From assembly GCA_027365345.1 (NCBI GenBank), contig DAHXNO010000070.1, positions 1 to 64,000 on the forward strand: 64,000 bases of DNA, in the 5' to 3' direction. Under the pieces are notes generated by a model. The model made no database searches and was not told the origin of the DNA. It saw only the letters and a program-made list of their open reading frames with translations. The stretch is from Granulicella sp. Lineage in GTDB: Bacteria > Acidobacteriota > Terriglobia > Terriglobales > Acidobacteriaceae. Both the position numbers and the translations under genes were made by a program. Positions 15,878 through 24,618 of the stretch are shown here, piece by piece. How positions within the stretch are numbered: the first letter of the stretch is position 1; each line of letters begins with the position of its first letter.

Positions 15878-17325
15878 TGGGCGCGCCAACCCAGGACGGC
15901 GAGAGCGGGTTGAGCGCAGAGGCGGCTCCCTTGCGGGCCTGGCTGGCGGGCTTTGCCGGCGCGCTTGGAGGATTGCTGTTTGGCTACGACTGGGTTGTGA
16001 TTGGAGGCGCGAAGAGTTTTTACGAGGCCTACTTCCACATTCGTACGCCGGGCATGGAGGCCTGGGCGATGAGTTGCGCGCTGGTGGGATGCCTGGCCGG
16101 CACGCTGGCGAGCGGGCGGCTGAGCGCTCGCAGGGGACGGCGGTGGATGCTGATGGGCGCAGCCATGCTGTTCGTGGTCTCCTCGCTGGGTACGGCCTCC
16201 AGCGGCTCGCTGCGGATGTTTGTTCTGTGGCGGATTGCCGGAGGATGCGCGATTGGAGCAGCCTCTGATGTTGCTCCGATGTTCCTGGCGGAGATTGCGC
16301 CGACGGCTTTGCGGGCCCGGTTTGTCTCCATGAATCAGATGGCGATTGTCTTTGGCGTGCTGGCCGCGCAAGGCATGAACTGGCTGATAGCGCGGCCGGC
16401 TCCTGCCGGGATGACGGCTGCCGCGGTGCTTGCGTCCTGGAATGTGCAGTGGGGATGGCGCTGGATGTTCGGGATTACGGCGGTTCCGTCGGCGGTGTTC
16501 TTTGTAGCGGCGCTGGTGATGCCGGAGAGCCCGCGCTGGCTGCTGGCAAACTCTCGCGAATTTGAGGCGCTGGACGCCTTCCGCAGGCTGGGCGTCTCCG
16601 GCGCTGAGGCCGCAGCGATCCGTGAAGGGATGGAGCACAACAACGACATTCCGGCAGAGGGTCCTGCGGAGGGTGAAGGCCAAAGCTTTGCCTCATTGCT
16701 CTGGCGGAAGGAGGTGCTGCGCATTCTTGCAATGGGGATATGCCTTGCAGTGCTGCAGCAATGGTGCGGCATCAATGTGATCTTTGCCTATGCGCAGGAT
16801 ATCTTTGCGCGGGCCGGCTTCTCGGTATCGCAGGGGCTGTTCCAGATTGTGCTGACCGGCGTGGCCAATCTTCTGTTTACGGTGCTGGCGCTCTACTTTG
16901 TGGACCGCGTGGGCCGGCGCGTCCTGCTGCTGAGCGGGCTGTTTACGCTTGCCGGGATCTATCTGTTGCTGGGCTGGATGACGAGGAGCGCGGGGCACGG
17001 TGCAGCGGTGGCGGCGCTGTGCCTGGTGGCTATAGCGGCCTATGCGATGACGCTGGCTCCGGTGAGTTGGGTGGTGATTGCGGAGATTTATCCCTCGCGG
17101 CTCCGCGCCGAGGCGATGTCGATCACCGTTGGCGCGTTGTGGGTGGCCAGCTTTACGCTTACCAGCAGCTTTCCGCTGATCCGCGCGCACATGGGCATGG
17201 CCGAGGCATTCTGGTTGTATGCTCTGGTATGCTGCTGCGGCGGCGTGGCGCTGGCTCTCTGGCTGCCGGAGACGCGCGGGTATTCGCTGGAGACGCTGGA
17301 AGAAAGGCTGTACGGCAAAGGATAG
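15877..17325 (+). CDS. MFS sugar porter family transporter
   Basis: This 482-residue transporter has twelve membrane segments and the sugar-porter signatures: GGLLFGYDWVVIGG in helix 1, RRGRRWMLMGA after helix 2, PESPRWLLANSRE closing the first half, a QQWCGIN motif in helix 7, VDRVGRRVLLL after helix 8, and a final PETRGYSLETLEE. Members move hexoses, pentoses or inositols by proton symport. It is translationally coupled to DUF5107 (TGATG) and followed 11 nt later by the GH59 gene. It probably imports the monosaccharide released by that enzyme, most likely galactose. Confidence 0.92.
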   Translation: MGAPTQDGESGLSAEAAPLRAWLAGFAGALGGLLFGYDWVVIGGAKSFYEAYFHIRTPGMEAWAMSCALVGCLAGTLASGRLSARRGRRWMLMGAAMLFVVSSLGTASSGSLRMFVLWRIAGGCAIGAASDVAPMFLAEIAPTALRARFVSMNQMAIVFGVLAAQGMNWLIARPAPAGMTAAAVLASWNVQWGWRWMFGITAVPSAVFFVAALVMPESPRWLLANSREFEALDAFRRLGVSGAEAAAIREGMEHNNDIPAEGPAEGEGQSFASLLWRKEVLRILAMGICLAVLQQWCGINVIFAYAQDIFARAGFSVSQGLFQIVLTGVANLLFTVLALYFVDRVGRRVLLLSGLFTLAGIYLLLGWMTRSAGHGAAVAALCLVAIAAYAMTLAPVSWVVIAEIYPSRLRAEAMSITVGALWVASFTLTSSFPLIRAHMGMAEAFWLYALVCCCGGVALALWLPETRGYSLETLEERLYGKG

Positions 17326-17336
17326 AAGGTATCTGC

Positions 17337-19463
17337 ATGAAGAGACGGACGACAGGGCAAACGATTCGCGTGGCTGCGCTGGTGGTTGTGGCGGCAGCCT
17401 GGTTTTTCTGTAACGCAGGGCAGTCCGAAGCTGCCACGCCAGTCACCTCGGCCGCGCCGGGCGCCTCTGGTGCGCCCTCCGCCTCTGCCGCAGGACGGCT
17501 GGCGGCTCGCGTGGCTGCGACTTCGGTTGCGGTTACGGCTCCGGCTGTTCGGGAGATTGTGCTGGATGGGCGCAGTGAAGGGCGAGTGTTTGACGGCCTC
17601 GGCGCAGTGAGCGCCGGAGCTTCTTCACGGCTTCTCTTTGACTATCCAGAACGGCAGCGGAATGAGATTCTGGATTATCTGTTCAAGCCGCACTATGGGG
17701 CGTCGCTGCAGAGGCTGAAGGTTGAGATCGGCGCTGATGTGGACTCTACGGATGGGTCTGAACCCTCCGCGATGCGGACGCCAAGAGTGATTGACGTGAC
17801 GCGGGGGTATGAGGGCTGGTTGATGCAGCAGGCGGTGCGACGGAATCCAAAGATCATTCTGGAGGTGTTGCCGTGGGGCGCGCCTGCGTGGGTGGGGACG
17901 GAGAAGAACGGCAAGCCAAGCCTCTATACGGAGCGCATGGCCAGGTATGTGGCTGACTTCATTGAGAAGACGCAGGAGCACTACGGTCTGAAGATTGCAT
18001 ACGCCGGCCTGTGGAATGAAAAGGTCTATGACCTGAACTATCTGAATGAGTTGCATCGGGAGCTGTTGCTGCACCATCTGCAGACGCGGATTGTGTGCTG
18101 CGACGAGTACCCAGGCGAAGGGCAGTGGGAGATTGCGAAGGTGATGCAGAAGGATGCGCGCGTGGCGCAAGCGGTTGCGGCCATCGGCGTGCATTATCCG
18201 CGCAGGGACGATACGCCAACGACGACGGCCGCAGCCCGCGCCACGGGCAAACCGCTGTGGGCCAGTGAGGACCAGCCGAACCCGGGCGGCGGGCCTTTTG
18301 CGAGCCGCAGTTGGGCCGAGGGCGGACGTAGACTGGCACAGATTTATAACGACAACTACCTGCGCGGCTCTTTGACGGCTACGGAGATCTGGAGTCCTGT
18401 GACCTCGTATTATGACCTGCTGCCCGCGCCGCACTCCGGGCTGATGTATGCGAACACACCGTGGTCCGGAGCGTACAAGGTGCAGAGCACGATCTGGGTG
18501 ACGGCGCATACGACGCAGTTTGCAGAGCCGGGGTGGCAGTATCTGGATGGTTCTTCGCAGCGGTTGCCGGAGGGGGGAAGTCTGGTGACGCTTGCTTCTC
18601 CCGATCGCCGCGACTGGAGTGTGGTTGTGGAGACCATTGACGCCAAGCAGCCGCTTGCGCTGGCGTTTCGCCTGACGGGTGGACTGCATGGCGAGACCGT
18701 GCATGTGTGGCAGACGGATGCAGAGCATCGTTTTGCGCATGTGAAGGACGTGCCGGTGAAGGATGGGAGTTTTGAGGTGCAGCTTGAGGCCAACGCGCTT
18801 TATACCCTGACCAACACCACGGGCCAAGGGCACGGCAGAGCTGCTCCGCCGCCAGAGGCTCCGTTTCCGTTCCCTTACGCCGATGATTTTGAGCACACGG
18901 ATCTGCATCGGGCCGCAAAGTATCTGGCCGATCAGGATGGAGCGTTTGAGGCCAACGCCTGCGTGGGGCGCGAAGGGAGGTGCCTGGAGCAGGTGATTCG
19001 CTACCCGCCGGTTCCCTGGGGACCGTTACCGGATCCCTTTACGCTGGCCGGCGACGCAGCATGGAAGGATTACACGCTGGCCGCTGATGTGCGCGTGAGC
19101 AGCGGCGCGGCTGCTACGTTGATGGGGCGAATCGACTCTGCCAATTTCTTCAGGGACCAGAGGGCGGAGTTCCCGAGCGGGTATGTGCTTCGGCTGTCTT
19201 CTGACGGCCGCTGGGAGTTGCTTACAGCCGGGTTGCGCTCGCCGACGCGCACGCTGGCGAGCGGGTCGCTGGCTGGGGGAATGGCTGCGGAAACGACGGC
19301 ATGGCATCGGTTGCGGCTGAGCATGCACGGCGACGCGATCAGCGCATTCTGCGACGGGAGATTGCTGGCCAGCGTGCATGATGGGAGCCATACGCACGGC
19401 ATGTTTGGCCTGGGAAGCGGATGGAATGACGTGCAATTCGATAACCTGAACGTCTCGCGTTAG
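17337..19463 (+). CDS. Secreted glycoside hydrolase family 59, galactocerebrosidase-like
   Basis: This 708-residue protein has a signal peptide (residues 1-32) and a low-complexity Ala/Ser/Pro stretch to about 75. It then follows animal galactosylceramidase through its whole length. FDGLGAVSAGASSRLL and DYLFKPHYGASLQRLKVEIG match the start of the TIM barrel. Glu228 in LWNEK is the acid/base and Glu311 in ASEDQPNPGG the nucleophile. WVTAHTTQFAEPGWQYL and the C-terminal lectin-like domain (about 510-708) are also conserved. Such enzymes remove beta-galactose from galactolipids. An AAGG signal lies 7 nt before the ATG. Its place after a sugar porter and DUF5107 makes a complete degradation and uptake unit. 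Confidence 0.9.
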   Translation: MKRRTTGQTIRVAALVVVAAAWFFCNAGQSEAATPVTSAAPGASGAPSASAAGRLAARVAATSVAVTAPAVREIVLDGRSEGRVFDGLGAVSAGASSRLLFDYPERQRNEILDYLFKPHYGASLQRLKVEIGADVDSTDGSEPSAMRTPRVIDVTRGYEGWLMQQAVRRNPKIILEVLPWGAPAWVGTEKNGKPSLYTERMARYVADFIEKTQEHYGLKIAYAGLWNEKVYDLNYLNELHRELLLHHLQTRIVCCDEYPGEGQWEIAKVMQKDARVAQAVAAIGVHYPRRDDTPTTTAAARATGKPLWASEDQPNPGGGPFASRSWAEGGRRLAQIYNDNYLRGSLTATEIWSPVTSYYDLLPAPHSGLMYANTPWSGAYKVQSTIWVTAHTTQFAEPGWQYLDGSSQRLPEGGSLVTLASPDRRDWSVVVETIDAKQPLALAFRLTGGLHGETVHVWQTDAEHRFAHVKDVPVKDGSFEVQLEANALYTLTNTTGQGHGRAAPPPEAPFPFPYADDFEHTDLHRAAKYLADQDGAFEANACVGREGRCLEQVIRYPPVPWGPLPDPFTLAGDAAWKDYTLAADVRVSSGAAATLMGRIDSANFFRDQRAEFPSGYVLRLSSDGRWELLTAGLRSPTRTLASGSLAGGMAAETTAWHRLRLSMHGDAISAFCDGRLLASVHDGSHTHGMFGLGSGWNDVQFDNLNVSR

Positions 19464-19483
19464 TGGCGCATGGCGCGTTCGAG

Positions 19484-20830
19484 CTAGCCCCAGGCTGCGG
19501 GCGCGAGGTCGAGAGCGGAGTCTGGTTCCGATAAGAAGCCGGGGGCTGCGGAGGGGGCGGCCGCTTCGGCTCCTGTACGCTGGGTGAAGAAGGCCTCTAC
19601 TGTTTCGACGACCTGGACTGCGCGGCGAGCCTCGAAGATCTGGCGGCGGAGCGTGGCTCCGCCGGGGACGCCGTGAGTGAACCAGCTTGCAAACTGCTTC
19701 ATGCGTCCGATGGCGTCGCGCTGGGCGCTCTCATGATTGCGCTTGAGACGCTTCTCCAGATCCGTCTGGGCGGGGCCGGGGACCTCGGGATGCTCGGCTA
19801 GCTCCGCCATGAGGCGGTCGAAGTAGGCGCGGATCATGTGGTAACGGTCCATCTCTGTGGGTCGGTCATAGACGCCCACGCCGGTAAGCCGGAGGGAGAG
19901 GGTGTACTGGGCGATCTGGCGAAAGATCCAGGGATTGGCGGGCGCGGCGCGGCCGATCATGACTGCGTCGCAGCCGGTGGCCTCTACCATAGCGGCGGCG
20001 TCCTCCGGCGTGCGGATGTCGCCGTTGCCGATGACCGGGATGCGGACGGCGTCCTTGACGGCGGCGATCCACTCCCAGCGGGCAGCGCCGCTGTAGCCCT
20101 GTTCGCGGGTTCGGGCGTGCAACGCGACCGCGTTGAGACCGCAGTCTTCCGCCATCTTCGCCAGTTCCACGCAGACGATGTTGGAGTCATTCCAGCCCAT
20201 GCGGAACTTGACGGTGAAGGGGATGGAGATGGATTTGCGGACCTCCAGAAAGATCTGCTGGATACGAGGAAGATCGCGAAGCAGGCCGCTGCCGCCGTTG
20301 CAACTGACGACGCGCTTGGCCGGGCAGCCCAGGTTCAGGTCGACGAGATCGAAGCCGGCGTCCTGGCAGATGCGGGCGGATTCAGCCAGGGTGACGGGGT
20401 TGGATCCGAAGATCTGCGCCGAGATGGGATGCTCGTCCTCGTAGTAGGTGAGGTAGCGTTGGCGTTTGCTCTCGCGCATGCGGCTGAGACCGTCGGCGGA
20501 GGTGAACTCGGTCATGATGAGGCCGCAGCCGGAGACCTCGTTGGTGGTGAGGGCGTCGACATCGGCCGCAGGAGCGGGGTGGGCCAGCGGCGGCGTAGGC
20601 TGGGCTGGGTATTCAGGCTGCGCTGGATCCGCGAGGTGGGTTGGGTGGGTGAACAGCGAGGCGTTCTTGATGAAGCGGCGGAAGACTGTATCCGTGACGC
20701 CGGCCATGGGGGCCAGCACGGTGGCGGGGGCGACGCGAACGCCGCCGATCCATAGCTCAGCCGGCACGCTGGCGTGGTGCGGCATGGAGCGCGTGGGGAG
20801 GGTCTCCGGGTTGTCCCAGTGCTTCTGCAT
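19484..20830 (-). CDS. tRNA-dihydrouridine synthase (DusB-like) with internal Pro/Ala-rich insert
   Basis: This 448-residue FMN enzyme reduces uridines in tRNA. Family motifs are LAPMAGVTDTVFRRF (about 39-53), LNLGCPAKRVVSCNGGSGLL with the catalytic Cys, TVKFRMGWND, a LHARTREQGYSG segment, and the FMN phosphate site IPVIGNGDIRTPEDA with MIGRAAPANPWIF. Residues about 56-100 form a Pro/Ala/His-rich insertion absent from typical Dus proteins, which go directly from the first helix to a T-E-x-x-S-A-D-G motif (here TEFTSADG at 107-114). A low-complexity C-terminal tail follows. The start at 20830 has AGGA 8 nt upstream. It lies downstream of rpmE on the same strand, separated by a terminator hairpin. 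Confidence 0.92.
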   Translation of the reverse strand: MQKHWDNPETLPTRSMPHHASVPAELWIGGVRVAPATVLAPMAGVTDTVFRRFIKNASLFTHPTHLADPAQPEYPAQPTPPLAHPAPAADVDALTTNEVSGCGLIMTEFTSADGLSRMRESKRQRYLTYYEDEHPISAQIFGSNPVTLAESARICQDAGFDLVDLNLGCPAKRVVSCNGGSGLLRDLPRIQQIFLEVRKSISIPFTVKFRMGWNDSNIVCVELAKMAEDCGLNAVALHARTREQGYSGAARWEWIAAVKDAVRIPVIGNGDIRTPEDAAAMVEATGCDAVMIGRAAPANPWIFRQIAQYTLSLRLTGVGVYDRPTEMDRYHMIRAYFDRLMAELAEHPEVPGPAQTDLEKRLKRNHESAQRDAIGRMKQFASWFTHGVPGGATLRRQIFEARRAVQVVETVEAFFTQRTGAEAAAPSAAPGFLSEPDSALDLAPAAWG

Positions 20831-20886
20831 GTGGACGTCCTGGTAGAGAGCGGTTGGCGCCGGTACGGATTGCAGGTGGAAGAAGA

Positions 20887-20914
20887 AAGGCCCCCGCTTG
20901 TCCGCGGAGGCCTT
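20887..20914 (-). terminator. Rho-independent terminator after rpmE
   Basis: An 11-bp stem with one mismatch (20887-20897 with 20904-20914) and a 6-nt loop is followed on the minus strand by TTTCTTCTTCC. It lies 20 nt past the L31 stop codon and before the dus start. Confidence 0.7.
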
Positions 20915-20933
20915 CCGGTCCGTCTTGGAGGGA

Positions 20934-21173
20934 TTACCTTGTGGCGGCGGCAGCGGCCTTTTGGGCGTCAGCGGCGGCGTATTTGCGGCGGAAGCGCTCG
21001 ACGCGGCCGGCGGTATCGACCAGCTTCTGCTTGCCGGTAAAGAAGGGGTGGCAGGCGGCGCAGATTTCAAGCACGATGGGCCCCTTGTGGGTGGAGCGGG
21101 TATCGAACTGATTGCCGCAGGCGCACTTGACGTGCGTGGCTTCGTAGTGCGGATGAATTCCGGTTTTCGGCAT
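20934..21173 (-). CDS. rpmE: 50S ribosomal protein L31
   Basis: This 79-residue protein opens [10 protein letters not shown] and carries the zinc-binding C-x-C and C-x-x-C pairs (VKCACGNQF and [15 protein letters not shown]) of the zinc-containing L31 type. [20 protein letters not shown] is the family signature. A short Ala-rich tail follows. The start at 21173 is fixed by the conserved N-terminus. It forms its own unit with a terminator downstream. Confidence 0.97.
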   Translation of the reverse strand: MPKTGIHPHYEATHVKCACGNQFDTRSTHKGPIVLEICAACHPFFTGKQKLVDTAGRVERFRRKYAAADAQKAAAAATR

Positions 21174-21563
21174 CTGATTTTTCTCTCTAGCAATCCCGCC
21201 GCAGAACGGTTCGCTTGCACGCAGCCAGAGGGCTAAGACCGGTGGCCGGAAGAGAGGCCAAACCAGATCCGCAGGGGCGGGCGTGCATCGATGTTCCAGT
21301 CGCGCTGCGAGCTTGGGCCCCGACTCCCGGGGCTACAGGCGCTCGGATTAGTTTACCACTGAGAGAGCGCTGACTTGGGGTGAGTTGCCGCAAGGGATGC
21401 ACGAAGAGAAGGCGAAGGCGGCCTGAAGCTGTGGCTGACGCCGTTGACGCAGCATCGTGGGGGATGGATGGGGCGGGGTAAGCGGCGCCGTCTCCCCTGT
21501 GGAGAAGCGAGCGGGGAAGAAGGCCGGGCGGGGGTCAGCAGGTAAGCTGAGCGCGGTGGTTCA

Positions 21564-21601
21564 GCGAGCGGTCCGAATAGCCTTGCGTTTGGACCGCTCG
21601 C
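21564..21601 (-). terminator. Perfect 11-bp inverted repeat after the AsmA gene
   Basis: GCGAGCGGTCC (21564-21574) pairs perfectly with 21591-21601 around a 16-nt loop, starting 10 nt past the AsmA stop. No U-tract follows, so it may be an mRNA-end hairpin or a Rho-dependent end rather than a classical intrinsic terminator. Confidence 0.5.
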
Positions 21602-21611
21602 GCCCCGGTGT

Positions 21612-23234
21612 TTATCTGCCAAAGATGCCCTTGAGCGAGTTGATGGGGTTCTGGCCCTTGGAGTTGCCCAGGATGCCGCCAGCGGCGTTCTTGAGCATCT
21701 GGCCGAGATTGGCATGGATTGAGGGATTTGAGGCGGTTCCGGTGATGGTGAGAGGAATGCCTCCACCGTTTGCCCCAGTCGAGGAGTTTGAGCCCATGCC
21801 CAGGAATCCACCAGCCACTTTGCCCAACGCGGAGATGGCTGCGATTCTGGCGGAGAGCTGAAAGTTGAGCTGCTCCGTTGGTGAGATGGAGCCCTGGCCC
21901 GATGCAGAGCCGATTCTGGGAACTTCGGCGTCGATATTGCTGAAGGTGGTGCCCTGCGGCGAGTTGTTGACCTCGGCATAGAGCTTTTGAATTTCAGTTC
22001 CGCCGGAGGTTCCCTGGATGGGATTGATGCCCTGGATTTGCGAGCCGAGGTCAAAGCCGGCGAGTTGGCTGTTGTCAAGTTCAATCGGGCCGGCGATGGT
22101 GAGCGCATCGACTGGACCGGTGATGGCGAGATTGGCGTTGATCGTGCCTCCGGAAAGACGCGATCCGCTGGGCAGCTTGACACCGGCCGCAGGCAGGAGC
22201 TGCTCTACCTGGTTGACGGGGAGGTTGGGCGCGGCGAGGTGGAGGTTGACGACGGGGACGGCGCCGTCGTCACGGAAGGTTCCTGTGATGTGGGTTGCTA
22301 CTCCGCCGGAGGCGATGGCGAGGTCATTGAGCTGACCGGCGCGGGATGAGAGGTTGTCGGAGAGGTTGAATGCGATATCGACGGGGTTGGGCGCCGGGGT
22401 TCCGTTGCTCGCCAGTTTGAGCTGGGATGCGGAGGCTTTTCCGGTTGTGGTCAGGACGCCGTCAACGGACTGGATGTGGGCGCTGAGGTTGGCCAGCATG
22501 GAGATGCCGTCCTTGGCCTGGATGGCTCCAGCGGCAACGGGGTTGAAGTGCTTGACGACGAGCGATGCGTCAAACGGGGTGAGCGAGGTATCGTTTGGAG
22601 CGATGGGTCCCGCGGTTCCCGACAGGCTGAGCGATCCGCGGTCTGCAACCTGGAGGGAGAGCGTGAAGGGAAAGGATTGCGTCAGCGATAAATTCCGGAT
22701 GGTGAGGTTGACGTGGGTGCACTGGAAGGGGTTGCCAGAGGCGGGGAGCGAGGAGAGAGTGGCGCTGCCGTTCTCAATCTTGAACTGCCCGACGGCGAGC
22801 TGGGGTGGGGCGTCGGATGATTTTTCGGAGGATGGCGACGAGCTATTGGCCAGCGAGGAGAAGTTCCACGTGCCGTTGGCGGCGTGAATGAGTTGAATGG
22901 AAGGCGAGTTGACGGTGAAGTCCCTGATTTGAAGCTCGCGATGGAAGAGGAGCGGGCCTAGCTGAACTCCGATGCGAAGCTCCGTGGCCTGCAAGAACGG
23001 CGAAGAGGAGAAGCTGGGGTCGTCGGCAATGGAGATGTTGTTCGCCACCAGACTCCCCGTAAGCAAAGACAGGCTGATGTGGCCGAGCGTGACGTTGCGC
23101 CGCAATGCGCTGGAGAGTTCTTTCTGAATGGTGGGGCGGAAGGTATCCGCGTTAACAAAAAACGGAACCACGAGCAGAATGGCGATCAACGCTACGGCAG
23201 CCGCCGCAGCTATTTTCATCCAGCGTTTCTTCAT
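21612..23234 (-). CDS. AsmA family protein
   Basis: This 540-residue protein has a single N-terminal membrane anchor (MKKRWMKIAAAAAV onward, residues about 5-28). A long AsmA-type region follows: FFVNADTFRPTIQKEL and GRNVTLGHISLSLLTGSL-like beta strands typical of the AsmA N-terminus (here RRNVTLGHISLSL), and a C-terminal AsmA_2-like segment with repeated LSGGTINANLAITGPVDA patterns. AsmA proteins are bridge-like envelope proteins implicated in lipid transfer or outer-membrane assembly. An AGGAGG Shine-Dalgarno 8 nt before the ATG at 23234 fixes the start. The C-terminal 70 residues are Gly/Asn/Ser-rich. Confidence 0.85.
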   Translation of the reverse strand: MKKRWMKIAAAAAVALIAILLVVPFFVNADTFRPTIQKELSSALRRNVTLGHISLSLLTGSLVANNISIADDPSFSSSPFLQATELRIGVQLGPLLFHRELQIRDFTVNSPSIQLIHAANGTWNFSSLANSSSPSSEKSSDAPPQLAVGQFKIENGSATLSSLPASGNPFQCTHVNLTIRNLSLTQSFPFTLSLQVADRGSLSLSGTAGPIAPNDTSLTPFDASLVVKHFNPVAAGAIQAKDGISMLANLSAHIQSVDGVLTTTGKASASQLKLASNGTPAPNPVDIAFNLSDNLSSRAGQLNDLAIASGGVATHITGTFRDDGAVPVVNLHLAAPNLPVNQVEQLLPAAGVKLPSGSRLSGGTINANLAITGPVDALTIAGPIELDNSQLAGFDLGSQIQGINPIQGTSGGTEIQKLYAEVNNSPQGTTFSNIDAEVPRIGSASGQGSISPTEQLNFQLSARIAAISALGKVAGGFLGMGSNSSTGANGGGIPLTITGTASNPSIHANLGQMLKNAAGGILGNSKGQNPINSLKGIFGR

Positions 23235-23290
23235 GACACATTCCTCCTTGCGATGCGTTTCGCAAGGATTGTACCCCTGTCCTCGGCTCG

Positions 23291-23519
23291 CGGTCAGGGC
23301 CTGGGCGCGTATCGTTCCCGGTAATGGGGGGGGTGCGTGGAGTCCGGCTGCGGCTCTGTCAGACGCTCTGCTCCGCAATCCGGTAGGGGTGGGAGGGATT
23401 CCAAGCGCCAATGCGGACAGGGGTCCGGGTGGGATTGGGGGCTGTTGGAGGGGTGCGGTTTCCTCGGTTGGGGAGGGTTTCGCACACCCGGGCGCGCCCC
23501 ATGGCCTGCCATGGGATGG
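23291..23519 (+). repeat. Dispersed ~225-bp intergenic repeat, copy 1
   Basis: This GC-rich stretch matches 28133-28352 in the same orientation over its whole length, with long identical runs (for example the tracts beginning GGTCAGGGCCTGGGCGCGTA and TTTCCTCGGTTGGGGAGGGT) and scattered substitutions. It lies between the AsmA start and the HAO-operon membrane gene. No open frame in it has a start signal or known family. The rest of the gap (23235-23290 and 23520-23685) shows no gene. Confidence 0.85.
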
Positions 23520-23685
23520 TTTCCCTTTTTGTGTAAGTAGCCGCGCCGGGAGTGGTGGAACGTAGCGGAGGGCTTCTGTCGGCTACGGCATTTTGCTCCT
23601 TTTAATCTCCTCTGCTCTGCTTTTGCGGCAGAGAGCTTCGCCAAGCGCGTTCTTCCTTAACTGGTGCTGCGAATTGAAGACGGAC

Positions 23686-24618
23686 TCAGTCTAGAGCGTT
23701 CTCTACATCCTGGGGATGCGTCCATCGGTAGATAGAGCCTAGCCAGGAGATTCCTGGTGTTGATTCCTCCAGATGCGGAATCAGCGCCCACAGACCGATA
23801 AGCGCCAGCGCAACGAGGTTGGGGAACAGCAGGGGCGCCAAGGGTGGCGCTCCATTGACGAGTTTCTCAAAGAGGCTGTGCCCGGGTTCGAGGAGATTGC
23901 TGTGCAGGTGGAACCAGAAGCCGAGGATGCCGACGAGCGCCTGAATCAAGAGCACCAGAAGGCAGAGGTCGAGGAATCGGCGGGTGACCTTCATGAAGAG
24001 GGGAACGATAAGAAAGCCGGTTGCGAATGCCGACGAGATGACTGGGATCCACTCGGTCTTAAAGAAGAAGCCGTTGCCGGCGTGATCGGTGAGGGAGAGG
24101 ACAAAATTGCCGAAGAAGCCGCCCAGGGCGAGGAGCATGACCCACTGCGCCCACTCCTTGCTGTGCGAGTCGACCATGCGGTTGGCCAGCAGCAGAAAGC
24201 CAAGACCGGTGTAGGCCAGCGGCGCCGCAAAGGGGGCTGCATAGGTAAGGCTCTTCAGCGTCCGGTCGAGGAAGAAGCTGCTCTCCAAGTGGTAGAGCAC
24301 GCCGGCCAAGCCGACCAGGGCGGCCAGCCACCCGATCAAGTAACCCACATCCCGCCAGGGAGCTTGCAGATGCCATCGCCAGCGCAGCGCGATTCCAGCC
24401 GCCAGGATGGGGGGCGCTGCGATCGAGAAGTAGAGAGGAATGTATTCGGCAGGCCTGCGGAACTGGTTGGTGGAATGGGCGATGTAAATATCGGCTGCAA
24501 GGATGGCAAGATTGACCGTGACAAAGAGTTCTACCCAGAGTTGAGGATCATGCGCCCAGCGCAGCCGCGGGGCGCTGACGATCTTCTGGGCGCGCGCGAG
24601 CAGCTTATTTGTGAGCAT
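23686..24618 (-). CDS. Multi-pass membrane protein coupled to HAO-like cytochrome
   Basis: This 310-residue protein has about eight membrane segments (for example LFVTVNLAILAADIYIA, IAAPPILAAGIAL, WVMLLALGGFFGNFVLSL, LCLLVLLIQALVGILGFW). I do not recognise a named family. Its start overlaps the last 14 bp of the octaheme cytochrome gene and has GGAGGGAGC immediately upstream, so the two are translationally coupled. It could anchor the cytochrome and exchange electrons with quinones. Histidines in HLESSF, LTDHAGN and FWFHLHSN lie at segment ends and might bind haem b; this is inference. Confidence 0.8.
   Translation of the reverse strand: MLTNKLLARAQKIVSAPRLRWAHDPQLWVELFVTVNLAILAADIYIAHSTNQFRRPAEYIPLYFSIAAPPILAAGIALRWRWHLQAPWRDVGYLIGWLAALVGLAGVLYHLESSFFLDRTLKSLTYAAPFAAPLAYTGLGFLLLANRMVDSHSKEWAQWVMLLALGGFFGNFVLSLTDHAGNGFFFKTEWIPVISSAFATGFLIVPLFMKVTRRFLDLCLLVLLIQALVGILGFWFHLHSNLLEPGHSLFEKLVNGAPPLAPLLFPNLVALALIGLWALIPHLEESTPGISWLGSIYRWTHPQDVENALD

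Noticed and set aside
17625-18908. 427-codon open frame antisense to the GH59 gene
   Set aside because: The GH59 frame is supported over its full length by conserved catalytic motifs; the opposite frame is Arg/His/Pro-rich.
23291-23519. Repeat copies as small coding genes
   Set aside because: The frames differ between the two copies by indels and lack ribosome sites; similarity is at the DNA level.
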